Both the position numbers and the translations under genes were made by a program. This document shows positions 33,307 to 44,396 of a stretch of DNA of 64,000 bases, in pieces. This DNA comes from Chaetoderma sp. LZ-2023a (lineage: Eukaryota > Mollusca > Caudofoveata > Chaetodermatida > Chaetodermatidae), in contig CM067373.1 in assembly GCA_034401795.1 (NCBI GenBank), forward strand, positions 87,877,448-87,941,447, given 5' to 3'. Position 1 is the first letter of the stretch. Each line of letters opens with the position of its first letter. The notes below the pieces were generated by a model, which saw only the letters and a program-made list of their open reading frames with translations, was not told where the DNA came from and did not search any database.

Positions 33307-34602
33307 ATGTCACTCCTTGAAGATCTAGCGTTATCAGATTTGTCTGAAGAAGAATCGGTACCAGTTCCAAAACAGTTCTAGTGCAGCTCGTTATTAGCTA
33401 GTGGAGAGCCCTGTACCAGAACTTTTATGAGAAAATTCGATCGCACATTTCATGTCAATAAGGATCATCTCCTCCAGTCAGCCTTCTGCGTGACGTGTCA
33501 GTATCTCTACACCACTACTCGCTACGGAGTGACCCATGCGTTCCGTTATCGTCACCATGTATTAGAAGTGACATTAGTTGCCGGGGAAGAAAACAAGGAT
33601 CGTGCCATTTTAGCCACGCATTTCGAATCTTGGTTTCCGGTCAAAGTTCTCCAGACCGAGGAGATGGCCCACACGAAGAACACTACTCGTAGATATCCCA
33701 TTAGTCATCGTCCTCCCGTGGCTACCGTAAGCAATGTACCGACAGCAAGACGTGAAATCCTACCCGCAGCTACGTCGGTGAGTGTTACGCCACTACCAAT
33801 CACTACATCTACACATGTCCTGAAGCGGAGTAAGTAGCGAAAGTCTCCCGCAGAGTCCAGCCCGGCAGAACCCGCATCAGTAACCAGCCATCCAACTACA
33901 GCCACTACCCCCGCACCCGTAGTGTCTGAAACACTTTTAGCCAGTCAGCCGATTTCGGTAGTCATCATGACACCTGCGGGAATGAACATTCCAAGTTGCC
34001 CGCAGTCACCATCTCTGCCAGACCTGACCATAGACGAGGGACAAGGACTGTCGCAGCCTGCATCGATTAGCATAACTCCAACTCGTGTTATCCAGCATCT
34101 GCCTCCTAGCCTTTCTGATCCAGCCATCAGAAAGGGAACTATGCCGGAACGACCATATGTGGGAAAGAGACATATCGCTCACACGCAGGACATTCAGCCA
34201 GTGACTAACATTACCGCAAATCATCTGTTAAGATATACTAAGTGGCAGAAGATGTCATCTTCTGCCGTATTCGCTCCCGCATCATTGCCTCAGCCTATGA
34301 TACAGCTCACCGCCATCACCACGCCAGCTACTGCAGCCACCACGATGACTACAACAACTACAACATCAACCACGTCAGCAACCACTAGCACCACCAGTGC
34401 CTCACGGACGGATATTTTAGAACCAGCAGTAATTGTGAGAGACATTATAGATGCTCATATTTCCGCCCCAATTACTTCGGACATTTCCGACTGTGCCAGT
34501 AATAGTGAATGCATCTCAGCAATGATAGTGCATCCACCGCGACCAACCACCGTTAGTCGCGGGACCCAGACTCAGTGGGGGAATTTCGCAGCAGAGGTGT
34601 GA
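33307..34602 (+). pseudogene. Accessory ORF of the giant element, 432 codons with two TAG stops
   Basis: One frame runs from the ATG at 33307 (MSLLEDLALSDLSEEESVPV) to 34602, broken only by TAG at 33379 and TAG at 33835. Part 2 starts with an alternative ATG at 33427 and includes FCVTCQYLY (C-x2-C), YGVTHAFRYRHHVLEVTLVAG and THFESWFPVKVL. Part 3 is Pro/Ser/Thr-rich with a Thr/Ser run at ~34348-34410 and ends SRGTQTQWGNFAAEV. No membrane span or signal peptide is seen, so an Env role is unlikely. It lies after pol, downstream of a CRE/TATA promoter and upstream of a poly(A) signal, which suggests separate expression. Family not recognised. Confidence 0.55.
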
Positions 34603-34605
34603 TCA

Positions 34606-35555
34606 TTTGTGATACAGCAGAAACATCAGTGGTACGATTCATGGAAGTGTATTAATTATTACTTTATTTTTGAAATACTTATTATATATGTTACATCAAT
34701 TGAATCCCGTCTCTAGGATGACTATGGTTATCCGACATAGCCGCGCACTTTGGTGCCCAGCTGTGTTTCACACAAAATGAGCACTGCAGACTCCGGTGTT
34801 GTAAGAACGTCGTGTGCGACGTAAAGAATACAACATCCTGCAGTGCAATAATGTCATAATCCCGCCATGCAGTCTCAGCTACGCTGGGGCTGCCTGATAA
34901 ACTAACTGTTAAGTTATTATTATATTCTATTTTTCTTATTATTTTTCTTCCTGTCTTAGATGTCAGGACGACTATGGGGTCAGCAAGAGCTGCCCGTTGC
35001 GGACCCGCTATAACGGGCCGCAAAAAATATTTTTAATAATAAGATATACATGTTGCGTACCCCTTTATTTACCCGGGGTGCGCAAATAATTCAGGAGTAA
35101 TTGACTAAATACACCGTAAGGGTATGTTACATGGATCTTATATGTATACATATATATTATATATTATTATATTTAAACTTAAAATTGTGGTACGTTGGAG
35201 CTTGGGTGTTCTTTGCGGAGATAATGATTATCCGCACCCAAAGAGAACACCCATGTGAGCTATTGTTTAGTATCATTTACTAAATAAAGTTACAGCATGC
35301 ACCAAAATATTAAAATAAAACAAAACAAAAAAAAGAAAAGGCCTGGAGAAATAATTCCAGGTCAAAAATTGAAAACTAAAAGTATGCCTCCCCCTCCTCT
35401 TTGGCACCTCTATGTGCTCTGTCTCTTGAATATGCATCTTTTGCGTCACTACTCCTCTCCAGCCACGCGCCTACACGGGAAGTCTATAATTCCCGCCTAG
35501 AGTATGTCCATGCGTCGATCTGCCATGCGCGATCGTTTGCCATGGATGTCAAACT
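34606..35555 (+). other. 3' non-coding part of copy A with hairpins and poly(A) signal
   Basis: No supported gene. Hairpins: around 35002-35028 (TTGCGGACCCG...CGGGCCGCAA), 35053-35085 (TTGCGTACCCC...GGGGTGCGCAA) and 35204-35252 (GGGTGTTCT...AGAACACCC, with an inner ATAAT/ATTAT pair). AATAAA lies at 35283-35288, followed by an A-rich tract to 35340. Together they look like the 3' end of a transcript from the internal promoter. Confidence 0.45.
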
Positions 35556-35567
35556 AGGAGGGGGTGG
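35556..35567 (+). promoter_or_regulatory. Polypurine tract before LTR2
   Basis: AGGAGGGGGTGG directly abuts the TGTAG start of LTR2. A purine run here is the expected plus-strand primer and identifies LTR2 as a 3' LTR of copy A. No such run precedes LTR1. Confidence 0.6.
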
Positions 35568-38500
35568 TGTAGTTCAGATCGACTGGGCGGGTACCGGCCG
35601 TACCAGCTAAGCTGGGTATGCGCCGCCTGTCCTGGATTCGTATGTGAGCCTATGAGAGTACGGGTACGTTCAAAGCATCCCCCCCCCCCGAGTAGAATAG
35701 TACACGTGTATAAAGCCATTTAAGAGAGGTTTATGTCAGAGCTTCTAACAACATGTGCAGGGAGAGAATGCATACTAAAGTGTACCGGGTTGGTGCACGT
35801 AATTTCTTTAAATTCCAATATTCTCGTCGTTCCTGGTACCTATCAGCACCAGAATGAGATGAGGATTCTAAAACTATTTACCTGTTTAAAATCGGACCAG
35901 AAATGGCTGAGTCATGCTAATTTAGCTTGTTGAAATTATTTTCAAAATATTACAAGGACGTCGTAAACATGTGTATGTACTAAGTGAATGGGGAGGATGT
36001 CTAACACGTGATAGCGTCCTCGCCCTTCCTATCTGCATGCTGATTGGCTACAGATCACCCGCTGATTGGCAGCGCGTCCTCCCTATGACGTCATGGACAG
36101 TAGAAAAGGAGCGCAAAACCAAGAATCGAAAGCACACATTGTCGGGAGAGAACAAGTGGCAGGTTTTGTGGCCAGAGCAGTGCAAGACGTGGGCACCTGC
36201 TTACTGACTGTGGATCCCCTATAACCGCAGCGGTGCATTTCAGATTTCAGTTCTTAGTCTCTGGCCCGCAATCAAACATCCGCATCTAGATTTTGCAAGC
36301 CCTCGGATGGCCATCCAGGGGCAACTAAATGAATAGAAGAGTCCAGCACTTTAGAGGAGCCTTCCTGCAGATGGGCCTCGCGACCCCGATGTGACTTCTC
36401 CAGTATGTAGAACGAGTTGTGAATCTTGGTGGAGAACTCGGCAGACCTGCCGAACCACACTGAAAAGTGGCGATCAAACTTCCATGCAGCATGTCGTGTG
36501 TTAATTAACTTTTAGGCCGCAGTCTGGTCAGACTCTGCCTGGTATGCCGAAAGAGCTATGCGGTGTACCAAGTATGGTGTACCCAGGAATGTACATACAT
36601 TGTATACTTACAACCTTCTACTGTAGCCCTCTATGTTATGGTCAACTTTCAAAATTCCGATACAGTACGGAACTTTCCAACATTTTGCTTAAATTATTTG
36701 AATAATTATTCTGATTATCTAGTGGACATCCACAACTATAATCGTTCTGTTTCACCATCCTTGAGAGTGAGCCACATCAACAGTTCACCTGCGGAGATTT
36801 TCCAGCAACTTCAGAATCATGACATCTCACGTTCCTCATCTGTAACACATCATCCATGGTGACTTATGAACTTTTTCCGTACCGATGACTAATAGGTACT
36901 CATTTAACTATATTTTTGTATTATTGTATTTATTTATTCATTTCTTTACAGGTACTGATGACTAATAGGTACCGACCGTTCATCTGAGACCGCATTTTAT
37001 AATTTATATCTTTAATGTAAATATTATCCTTATTTTTTGTGCTTATGACTAACACGCACCGCAAGGTCCTATGACTTGATTTATTGTCAATACTGTGATA
37101 GTTAGTTGATATATATATGGCAGTAGCCATCCTAGTTACTTGTTTTGTTTATTTGATATAAAATACAAGGACCGCAGTACGCTAGGCTATACTATACAGC
37201 AACAATAAATCTGCATCACTTTTCTCTCAGCATCAATTTTACACTGAGGTCACTGCTCATGTTCTCATTGTGTGAACCTGACATGTGATCGACTAAACCT
37301 GGCTATTCTAGCTCGATAGGATAGGTTTAAAAGTAGTTAGGGACAACCGCTCTTTAGGAGTCATTTGTGTACGCCTCTTTTCAGGATGTAGCAGATATGT
37401 ACCACCGCACACCATCTAGATTGTGTAAAATTGCCCAGTTACCTTAGGGCCTCTTATTACATTGTGTGATTGTCTATTCCTACGTGCCTCCAGCTGCAAG
37501 GCTGATTAATTGTCTGAAACTCTGATCGCCACATTGGCATGATCCAACTTGGGAAACTATTGCGGTTTCCAAGTGGTGAAGACCAAAGTGTCGATTTCGC
37601 ATACACCTCCTCTGTATCTTCGGATACCAGTTAGCATAGATAACCCCGCCAAAGTAGGAAGCACTGCGAAAATATACGTATTTTAACCAGCCAGCAGTGC
37701 ATCTCTGAGCATCCTGAAACTTGAGCCTAATGACAGGCAAATGTTAGTCCCCGGAGCTGGATCTCATATGGTCCGCCCAGACACACCGGGTGATGGATAG
37801 GATGCAGATCGCCATCTAACTCCGTACAGTGACTGGGTGCGTCTTGGAACCCACCACGCCCTCACGGGAAGGTCACTAGAGATGGATATCTGCCTCTCAC
37901 TACCCGCCAAAAAATTGTATGCACTTTTCAAATTGCTTGTGTAATATTAACTTGTCCTAGTTATGTTGGATGTGGTTGCCATGTGATATGTAACCAGATC
38001 GTTATGTGATTCTGAAGCTGCCACTCCATAACATGTCCACTCGCTGCCTTTCGGAAGGAGATGCTCCGGTGGGTGACCTTAGGGAAACCGAGCATTTTGG
38101 CCGGTCAGGCTCATGTATCAAAGATAAGCACAGATTCCTGCCACTTGCGGCCAAAGCTTTGATATAAATCTAACAACTAACTCACACTACACTTAGCATA
38201 GGATTGAACAAGAGAGTGGCCCTTTTTGCCAGCTATCTTCCTCTGCTTCAGCATTTTCCTGTGATGGAGGCCTGCGCGAGGCACTTTCCTCTCGCAACAA
38301 TAATATTTTTGTCAGGGATATAATGGTTTATATTAACCATTATAAGTGGCCTCGTTAGGACGCTCCCTTGCAGGGATACCTCACGGATATATAAGGATCG
38401 GTGAGGTACCTATGACGAATCCTCGTTAACAAGAGACCAACTTAGTTCTATGTACTGTATATTTTCTCTCTCGTGCTAGCAAACGAGTACCATTGTTTGT

Positions 38501-38802
38501 ATAGTTTATTTTTAATTATCATGTCTAGGCTCCTAAATTGAGCTATGGAACATCATACCATTGACACAAATAGTTGGAACGAGACGGTGACGTTCAATCT
38601 CGCCGGCAATGGTCGCACGGCCCCACTGGAATGTAATTGTTCCACCGACTCTAGAAGTCGCTCTTTGTACTTTTCGGAGAGTCGCGATATGGAATCCGTA
38701 ATCCTGAGAACTGCAGCTAACTAGCCCGCCCACGCATCCTGTACATGTGGTGCAACAGAGCGGAGCAGCAGGACGGACCAGCCCATACCCCCGTGAGCTA
38801 CA
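35568..38802 (+). repeat. LTR2 (~3.24 kb), shared by copies A and B
   Basis: Starts TGTAGTTCAGATCGAC and ends GAGCTACA. It matches LTR1 in block order: GGGTACCGGCC near 35590, GAAATGGCTGAGT at 35899, promoter at 36043-36107, CATGATCCAACTTGGGAAA (37538), CACGCCCTCACGGGAAGG (37855), GAACAAGAGAGTGGCCC (38206) and the final ATG frame (38545). A polypurine tract lies on its left and a primer-binding site on its right. It is therefore both the end of A and the start of B. Confidence 0.75.
38545..38802 (+). pseudogene. LTR-embedded ORF, copy in LTR2
   Basis: ATG at 38545; reads MEHHTIDTNSWNETVTFN, NGRTAPLE, STDSRSRSLYF and a stop near 38722. Homologous to the frames at 23523 and 20069 (minus), with the same start codon. 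See copy A for interpretation. Confidence 0.5.
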
Positions 38803-38804
38803 AG

Positions 38805-38828
38805 TGGCATCCGATGTGGGGCTCGAAC
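38805..38828 (+). promoter_or_regulatory. Primer-binding site, tRNA-Lys type (copy B)
   Basis: Starting TGGCATCCGATGTGGGG, this site differs at about three of 24 positions from the complement of the 3' end of a CUU-type tRNA-Lys. It extends through the T-loop complement (GGCTCGAAC). It begins two bases after the LTR end, exactly as in copy A. Confidence 0.8.
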
Positions 38829-38833
38829 AATAA

Positions 38834-40560
38834 GTGAACCCACCCTTACCCTCAACAGACACACGTTTCAGTCTCCTTCATTCAACGATCAGCACTCCTT
38901 ATATTGAAGTAGCATCATATGATGGGAGAACTGCACGCGTGATCACCAACTATGCCAGAAATTACCCCGGTGCGGAACTACCGGCACCGAATCAACACGA
39001 GTATGAGCCGATCAGCGAGGGGACCTTCCGCGATGCCTCACAGGTGGGTACTCAATACATCACATTGTCGGATATCCGCGATAGGCACCCAACACCTTTA
39101 TCATCAGAAGGTGACCAATGGCGTGCCCCTCATGCACCCTGTCCCGCATCTCCTCCTATCAGAACGTCATCGCTGGCTTATCCATCTGTACCACGATATG
39201 AACCGGGGGATGCGGAACATCCATTTCAATATTATACCAGAAGGAACACATCATCACACGGTAGATCTCCTCCATATGAAGAATGTCGGTCACAGTGACC
39301 TATGGAACTTCCGCATCACATACACGGAATGCCTCCACCAGCAACACCTGTCTATAGACCCACATCAGGGTGGTATTCGGTGAAACCCACCTATCGCACA
39401 CAACATCATCGCCGGGAATCACCTTCGCGGATGCCGTATCAGTGAGATCAGCAGTGAAAACAACCACTAACACCACCATCAACATGCAGACCAGCATCCG
39501 TGTTCACACCATTCTCCATAGTACTGCCAGCCGAATTCGCGTCCATAGTACCATATGATGGCCATGACCAAGTCCTTCTCCCTCCCGAATTCAGTGGGGA
39601 GAGTGACTGGACCAATTACAAGTGTCAGTTCGAGATTATAAGCTGCCCAAACTGATGGATGGAAGAAGTATCTGGCTGCCAAGCTGTCGGGAAAAGCATT
39701 ACAAGTCCTGGCAGATTTGGCATCAGATTCCACACCAACATACACGGAACTGGAAAACGTGCTGTCAGAAAGATTCGGAGACACCGCCCTCGGAAAAACA
39801 AGTCGTCTTCAGCTTAAAAACTTGTGTAGACAAGCTGGGGAGACATTGCCGGAGTTAGCAAGTCATATCCGGTGACTTGTTAAATGCGCATAGCCCAGCA
39901 CCAATCACGAGTGAGTTATGCATCTTCATCTCGACACCTTCATCGACGCGTTGAGCGGTGAGCCCACCCTCAAGGAAAAACTGTTTCTTGTGGAATATAA
40001 TAATTTACAATCATTGACAGCAACTGCTGTCAGAATTGAGAATTTCTTGGAGTGGGAAAAAGTCAATTGCTGCCAATTGCATCCAATTAATGAGCTAAAC
40101 GATGCACACCTCCTAATCGCCACCGACACCACATCTGCACCCACATGTGCATCAGCAACAAACCCACGCACCACATAATCTAAACACCCCACCAGTCGCA
40201 ATCACGTACCTACAGGAAGAGGGCGTGGCCAGCCCCATCAGGGAGGCCACAATAATGCGCCCGGATGCAGAAACCAGCACAACAACAACAATAGACAAAA
40301 CATACATGATAGGTTGGAAGAGATAACCAGATCTCCGCACTCACCAATTTAGTCACCATGCTCAGCACCACCATTGCCACACAGTCGACTACATGACCAG
40401 CTTCAAGTACGGTAGCACACACGCACAGCCGCCAAACACATGTTATGGATGTGGTCAGCCGGGCCACTGGAAGGAATGATGCCCAAATCGGCCTCCATCT
40501 GCAACTCCAACAGCTGACCGACGTACACCACAACCTGAGTCCTCCTTAAACTAGAATGGG
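38834..40560 (+). pseudogene. Gag, copy B (degenerate)
   Basis: Amino region 38834-39298 is open (VASYDGRTARVITNYARN, SEGTFRDASQVGTQY, a final SPPYEEC resembling the PPPY of copy A). Core fragments follow in shifting frames: LPPEFSGESDWTNY (~39585), MHLHLDTFIDALSGEPTLKE (39918) and a first knuckle CYGCGQPGHWKE-stop-C (40441-40481) that has a stop inside. Order and spacing follow copy A. Not functional. Confidence 0.8.
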
Positions 40561-40599
40561 TACTGATTACAGAGTCACTTCAGTGCCCACTCTCACAAC

Positions 40600-41110
40600 C
40601 CAGCTCAACTATGGCCTCCAGACAACAACATCAGGTGGTTAACACTACAACTCAAAATACTACTTACGCGACAGTACGCAACCACACCCACCCGGCTTCA
40701 CATAAGTCGGTGCCAACAATGCACACTGCATCTGAGGCACCACCAACATTTCCCTCTGCGAGAGGTTGTGACCCCACACCATCCACATCTCACAAACCTT
40801 CTTTGCTATGTAAAACGGCAGTGGTTGGTTGTAGCACCTCCACGGAAACAACGTTTATACAAGCACCATGACCTGCCGCCAAAGCACTTAACACCCAGTG
40901 CACTTTGGTGGTATCCAACTCACAGGTCCTAACAGCACATCTAGCAGCAGTAACAGTGACACAGACAGTGGTCGGCCTTCAGCATCATGGATCCGCTAGC
41001 AGAAGCATCATCCAAAGAGCGGCAAACCACAGCGCCGCCACTGCTTCTCTTGCGCATCTACTAAACATCCCATGATGCATTGTCAGAAGTGGCTAACACA
41101 GCTGGCCCTT
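40600..41110 (+). pseudogene. Linker and second CCHC knuckle, copy B
   Basis: Parallels 25661-26233: a Ser/Thr/Pro-rich frame (40611-40871, with HKPSLLCKTAVVGCSTSTE) and, after shifts, RRHCFSCASTKHPMMHC (41042-41083). Retention of both zinc knuckles in two diverged copies shows the second one is a family trait. Confidence 0.65.
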
Positions 41111-41369
41111 ATCCGCGACCATATCAGTCCTGTCCAGACTGCTGTCTAAACCAATTCTCGATAGAGCACACCAGCATCACCAACACCGCCATTGCTACCC
41201 CCTAAGCAATCACAGCAGTGGCGACGACGAGTTGGTCTTTTCCTCACTCAGCCACCAATTGCACTCACGGAGCTATCCAAAAGCAAACGGACTACATATA
41301 GGATGACACTTCACCAAAAGAAATCCATCCGACAGTATCACTGGAAACACTTCCATAAGCACACCGCAA

Positions 41370-41985
41370 AGTAGTATTCAAGTGTGCTTGCCTGTTTAGT
41401 GGCATTTCGACCAGTGCCCCCATAGACACTGGAGCATCCATCACCGGTTTTAACAAGTGCTTGCATGAGACCATCCCACCTCATAAAAAGCCACCTCTTA
41501 GGCCTACAAACATATTTTTGCAAGCAGCTACATGAGCCGATGTTCCTGTGGCTGGTATGGTAAACCTCGTGATACAGATAGAAGAAATGCATTCAAAGGA
41601 AGACCTGCTAGGTTTTTACTTCCTCAGTGTCGCGCCACAGTTAGTAGGAAGCAACACACACACAGCCATGCTGGAACCCGACCCTGATTACATGATCACC
41701 TCATAATGCGCAAGTCCCCAGATGATTGTGGACACCACCAACAAGGATGATATATCATTTAGAGTATTTAATGACACAGAGGACCTGATAACACTAGCAC
41801 CGTGAGTTTGTTGTGGCCATCTGGTGGATGTGATATCCCTGGAGACACCCTTTGCCGCACTTACACCAGCAACAACTTCTGAGGATGATTTACCCAAACA
41901 CCTGCATGACATTTGTGCGACACAGTTGGTTTAATTCAACCTCAAAAACGTGATGTACAACATATATTACATAAGTATCACGAAG
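41370..41985 (+). pseudogene. Protease remnant and RT connector, copy B
   Basis: Reads CLFSGISTSAPIDTGASITGF with the catalytic motif at 41425-41439, then PPLRPTNIFLQAAT, a stop and MVNLVIQIEEM. The second half of the protease is deleted and joins LVGSNTHTAMLEPDPDYM. The connector to RT (QMIVDTTNKDDISFRVFN) follows with further stops. Confidence 0.8.
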
Positions 41986-41989
41986 GTTT

Positions 41990-42892
41990 TTTGGCCGGAG
42001 ACATGGATCTGGGAGAAACTCACCTCGTGTGACACTCCATCGACCCCGGAAATAGTCGACCCATTCGACAACCCGTACGACGTCTTCCCATTCACAAGGA
42101 GGCAGAGGCACATCAACAAGTGAATGACATGTTGTGGACAGGCATCATAGAGCCCTCGGCATTTCCATGGGCCAGTGCCATTGTGCTAGCAGGCAAGAAG
42201 GACGAATCTTTGTGGTTTTGCATTGACTACCACTGCCTTAACAATCTTAGCATCAAAGACGCATATCCGTTACCATGGGTCGATCAGGCCTTGGATTCCT
42301 TGTCTAGAGCCATGCAGTTTTGTACCCTTAACGTAGCTAGTGGGTACTTGCATGTAGCCATGGATGAGGCTGGCCGGGAGAAGACCGCATTCGTATGCAA
42401 AGATGGTCCTTTCCAATTCCACAAGATGCCCTATGGCTTGTGCAATGCTCCTGGAATGTTCTAATGTCTCATTGAGCAGGTACTAGCTACCCTACAATGG
42501 GAGATCTGCCTTTGTTACATCGACGATGTAATCGTCTTTTGCGCTTCGTTTGAGCAGACCCTGTCCAATTTGGACACGGTTCTGATGCAGTTTCATGCCA
42601 TAAACCTCAAGCTCAAACCCAAGAAATGTCATCTTTTCAGACAGAGCGACGAGTTCCTGGAACACGTCATATCCACCGATGGAGTAGCTACTCAACCTTC
42701 AAAAAACAAAACAGAGTGGCAAACCCCCACGTCAGTCACTGACACCTGGGGTTGCCTCGGTTTCTGCCAGTACTATCGTCGATACATCTGTCACTTAAGT
42801 GAGATTGCATCCCTGTTATTCCAGATCATCGAAAAAGTCCGACCATTCGAGTGGACGAGTGAGTGTGAAGCTTCCTTCAGCGCCCTGAACAT
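41990..42892 (+). pseudogene. Gypsy-type reverse transcriptase, copy B
   Basis: GIIEPSAFPWASAIVLAGKK and FCIDYHCLNNLSIKDAY are kept. The first catalytic block reads FCTLNVASGY, Asp replaced by Asn, which alone would abolish activity. The Y-x-D-D box is present as CYIDDVIVF (42513-42539) after a stop at 42462. Thumb: INLKLKPKKCHLF; connection: FCQYYRRYICHLSEIASLL, PFEWTSECEASFSAL. Copy B thus preserves the part deleted in copy A. Confidence 0.85.
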
Positions 42893-43483
42893 TTGACAAC
42901 TGCACCAATTCTTGCTCATCCTAACCCTAACCTCGATTTCATCTTAGACACTGATGCAACTTCTTATGCAATAGGTGCAGTTCTATCTCAGGTCACAGAA
43001 GATGAAACAGATTGGGTACTGGGTTATGGTCCGCGTACTCTGAATAAAACGGAGAAACGTTATGCGACCGCTAAGAGGGAATTGTTAGCTGCAGTGTAAG
43101 CACCTTCTGTATGGGTGCCTATTCACACTCCGTACCGATCACCTTTCACTACGCTCAGAAACCTAAAAAATCTGGAGGGCCAGGTAGCAAGGTGGCAGGA
43201 ATCCCTGCAGGCCCTTAACTTCAATGTTGTTCATAGACCCGGCAAGCTGCATGGAAATGCCGATGCCTTGAGCAGAATTGGCCTCGAGGATGAACAAGAA
43301 GTTGCCACCACTGTGACTCATGCAACACAGCCATCTTCTGTGTTTCCCGAGCTGCGGTGTGCAGAGTGGGATCTGGAGACAGTCACTCACGAACAAGCAA
43401 CAGATGTGCAAGCACGAAATGTATACGCATGGATTCAGGAGGGGTATGTCCTCCCAAGGACCCACTTTCCGCAATGGCTAAAT
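42893..43483 (+). pseudogene. RNase H, copy B
   Basis: Contains FILDTDATSYAIGAVLSQ (first Asp), KRYATAKRELLAAV (Glu) and, after a stop at 43097, the segment ending VVHRPGKLHGNADALSRIG (final Asp), then the spacer to integrase. It would degrade RNA in the RNA-DNA hybrid. Confidence 0.8.
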
Positions 43484-44250
43484 ATTACCATCAGAGGTTT
43501 GAGGAGTGTCATGTCCAAAATGGCATCCTCTACATCAATAACCGGATGGTAATTCCTAAGCATTACAGAATCGTGATATTAGAACAATTGCATGACAACG
43601 CTGGACATTTAGCCATAGAGTGTACTGCGGAGCACATCAAACAGAGATTCCACTGGAATAGAATACGTGATAGTGTAAAGGTATGGATCGCCAAATGTGC
43701 CCCATGCTAAAGACACCATTATGCACCCCTATAAGTTAAAATTGTTGGTGCACCGTGGGAGCGAGTGGCTATTGATGTGCTCGGACCCTTGAATACGACA
43801 GATGAAGGAAACAAGTACCTCCTCATATTGCAAGATTATTTCACGAAATGGGTAGAAGAATTCGCTTTGCCGGACCAAGACACATCTACAGTAGTGGAGG
43901 TCCCGTCTAGCAATGTGTTCTGCCACTTCGGTATGCCCTATGAATTGCACTCTGACCAAGGAAGTAATTTTGAGAGCCGGCTCATCTCCGAGCTTTGCAA
44001 ATTGTTCCACATAGTCAAAACACTCATGATGCCCTATCTTCCGCGAAGTGATGGGATGGTAGAGAGGTTCAACCAAACCCTGGCTAAGATGTTGACTAAG
44101 GAAACACCTTGATTGTCGTGATTTGGATTTACGACTCCAATACGTGCTCATGGCATACCGCACTTCGACACATTCCAGCACGGGTTATACCCCTGCTCGG
44201 TTAATGTTAGGCTGTGAATTAGCCTTAACCTTGGACATGGCCATGCACAG
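43484..44250 (+). pseudogene. Integrase, copy B, truncated
   Basis: Zinc finger QLHDNAGHLAIECT and KCAPC followed by a stop; core AIDVLGPL (Asp 43774), LHSDQGSN (Asp 43954), MVERFNQTL (Glu 44062), again D-x59-D-x35-E. Homology to copy A ends near 44250 after GCELALTLDMAMH, replaced by unrelated sequence and then satellite repeats. No LTR follows. Confidence 0.85.
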
Positions 44251-44396
44251 GATGCCCCACCTCCTGTGGGTTGCTTTGGAAAGCATCTACCTCCATGGAT
44301 AGTAGCGTACATGTTACTTCACAACACATCTGAACTGGGCGAGAATCCAGATGCCCTGCTCTGTAACCACATAAAACATCACTGGACGATGGCTAC

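Larger units (their letters stand above)
20718..38802 (+). mobile_element. Giant Gypsy-type LTR retroelement (copy A), ~18 kb
   Basis: Two long homologous repeats (20718-23784 and 35568-38802), both TGTAG...CTACA, enclose an 11.8-kb internal region. Its order is primer-binding site, gag, CCHC, protease, RT, RNase H remnant, integrase, extra ORFs, an internal promoter unit and a polypurine tract. RT before integrase defines Gypsy/Metaviridae organisation. The LTRs are well diverged from each other, so they are either very old or not sisters (the second LTR may be shared with or derived from copy B). Genes are broken by stops, frameshifts and an RNase H deletion. A younger LINE fragment is nested at 32161-33248. 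Confidence 0.7.

Noticed and set aside
33307..34602. Envelope gene of the giant element
   Set aside because: No signal peptide, membrane segment or cleavage-site pattern is visible; listed as an unknown accessory ORF instead.
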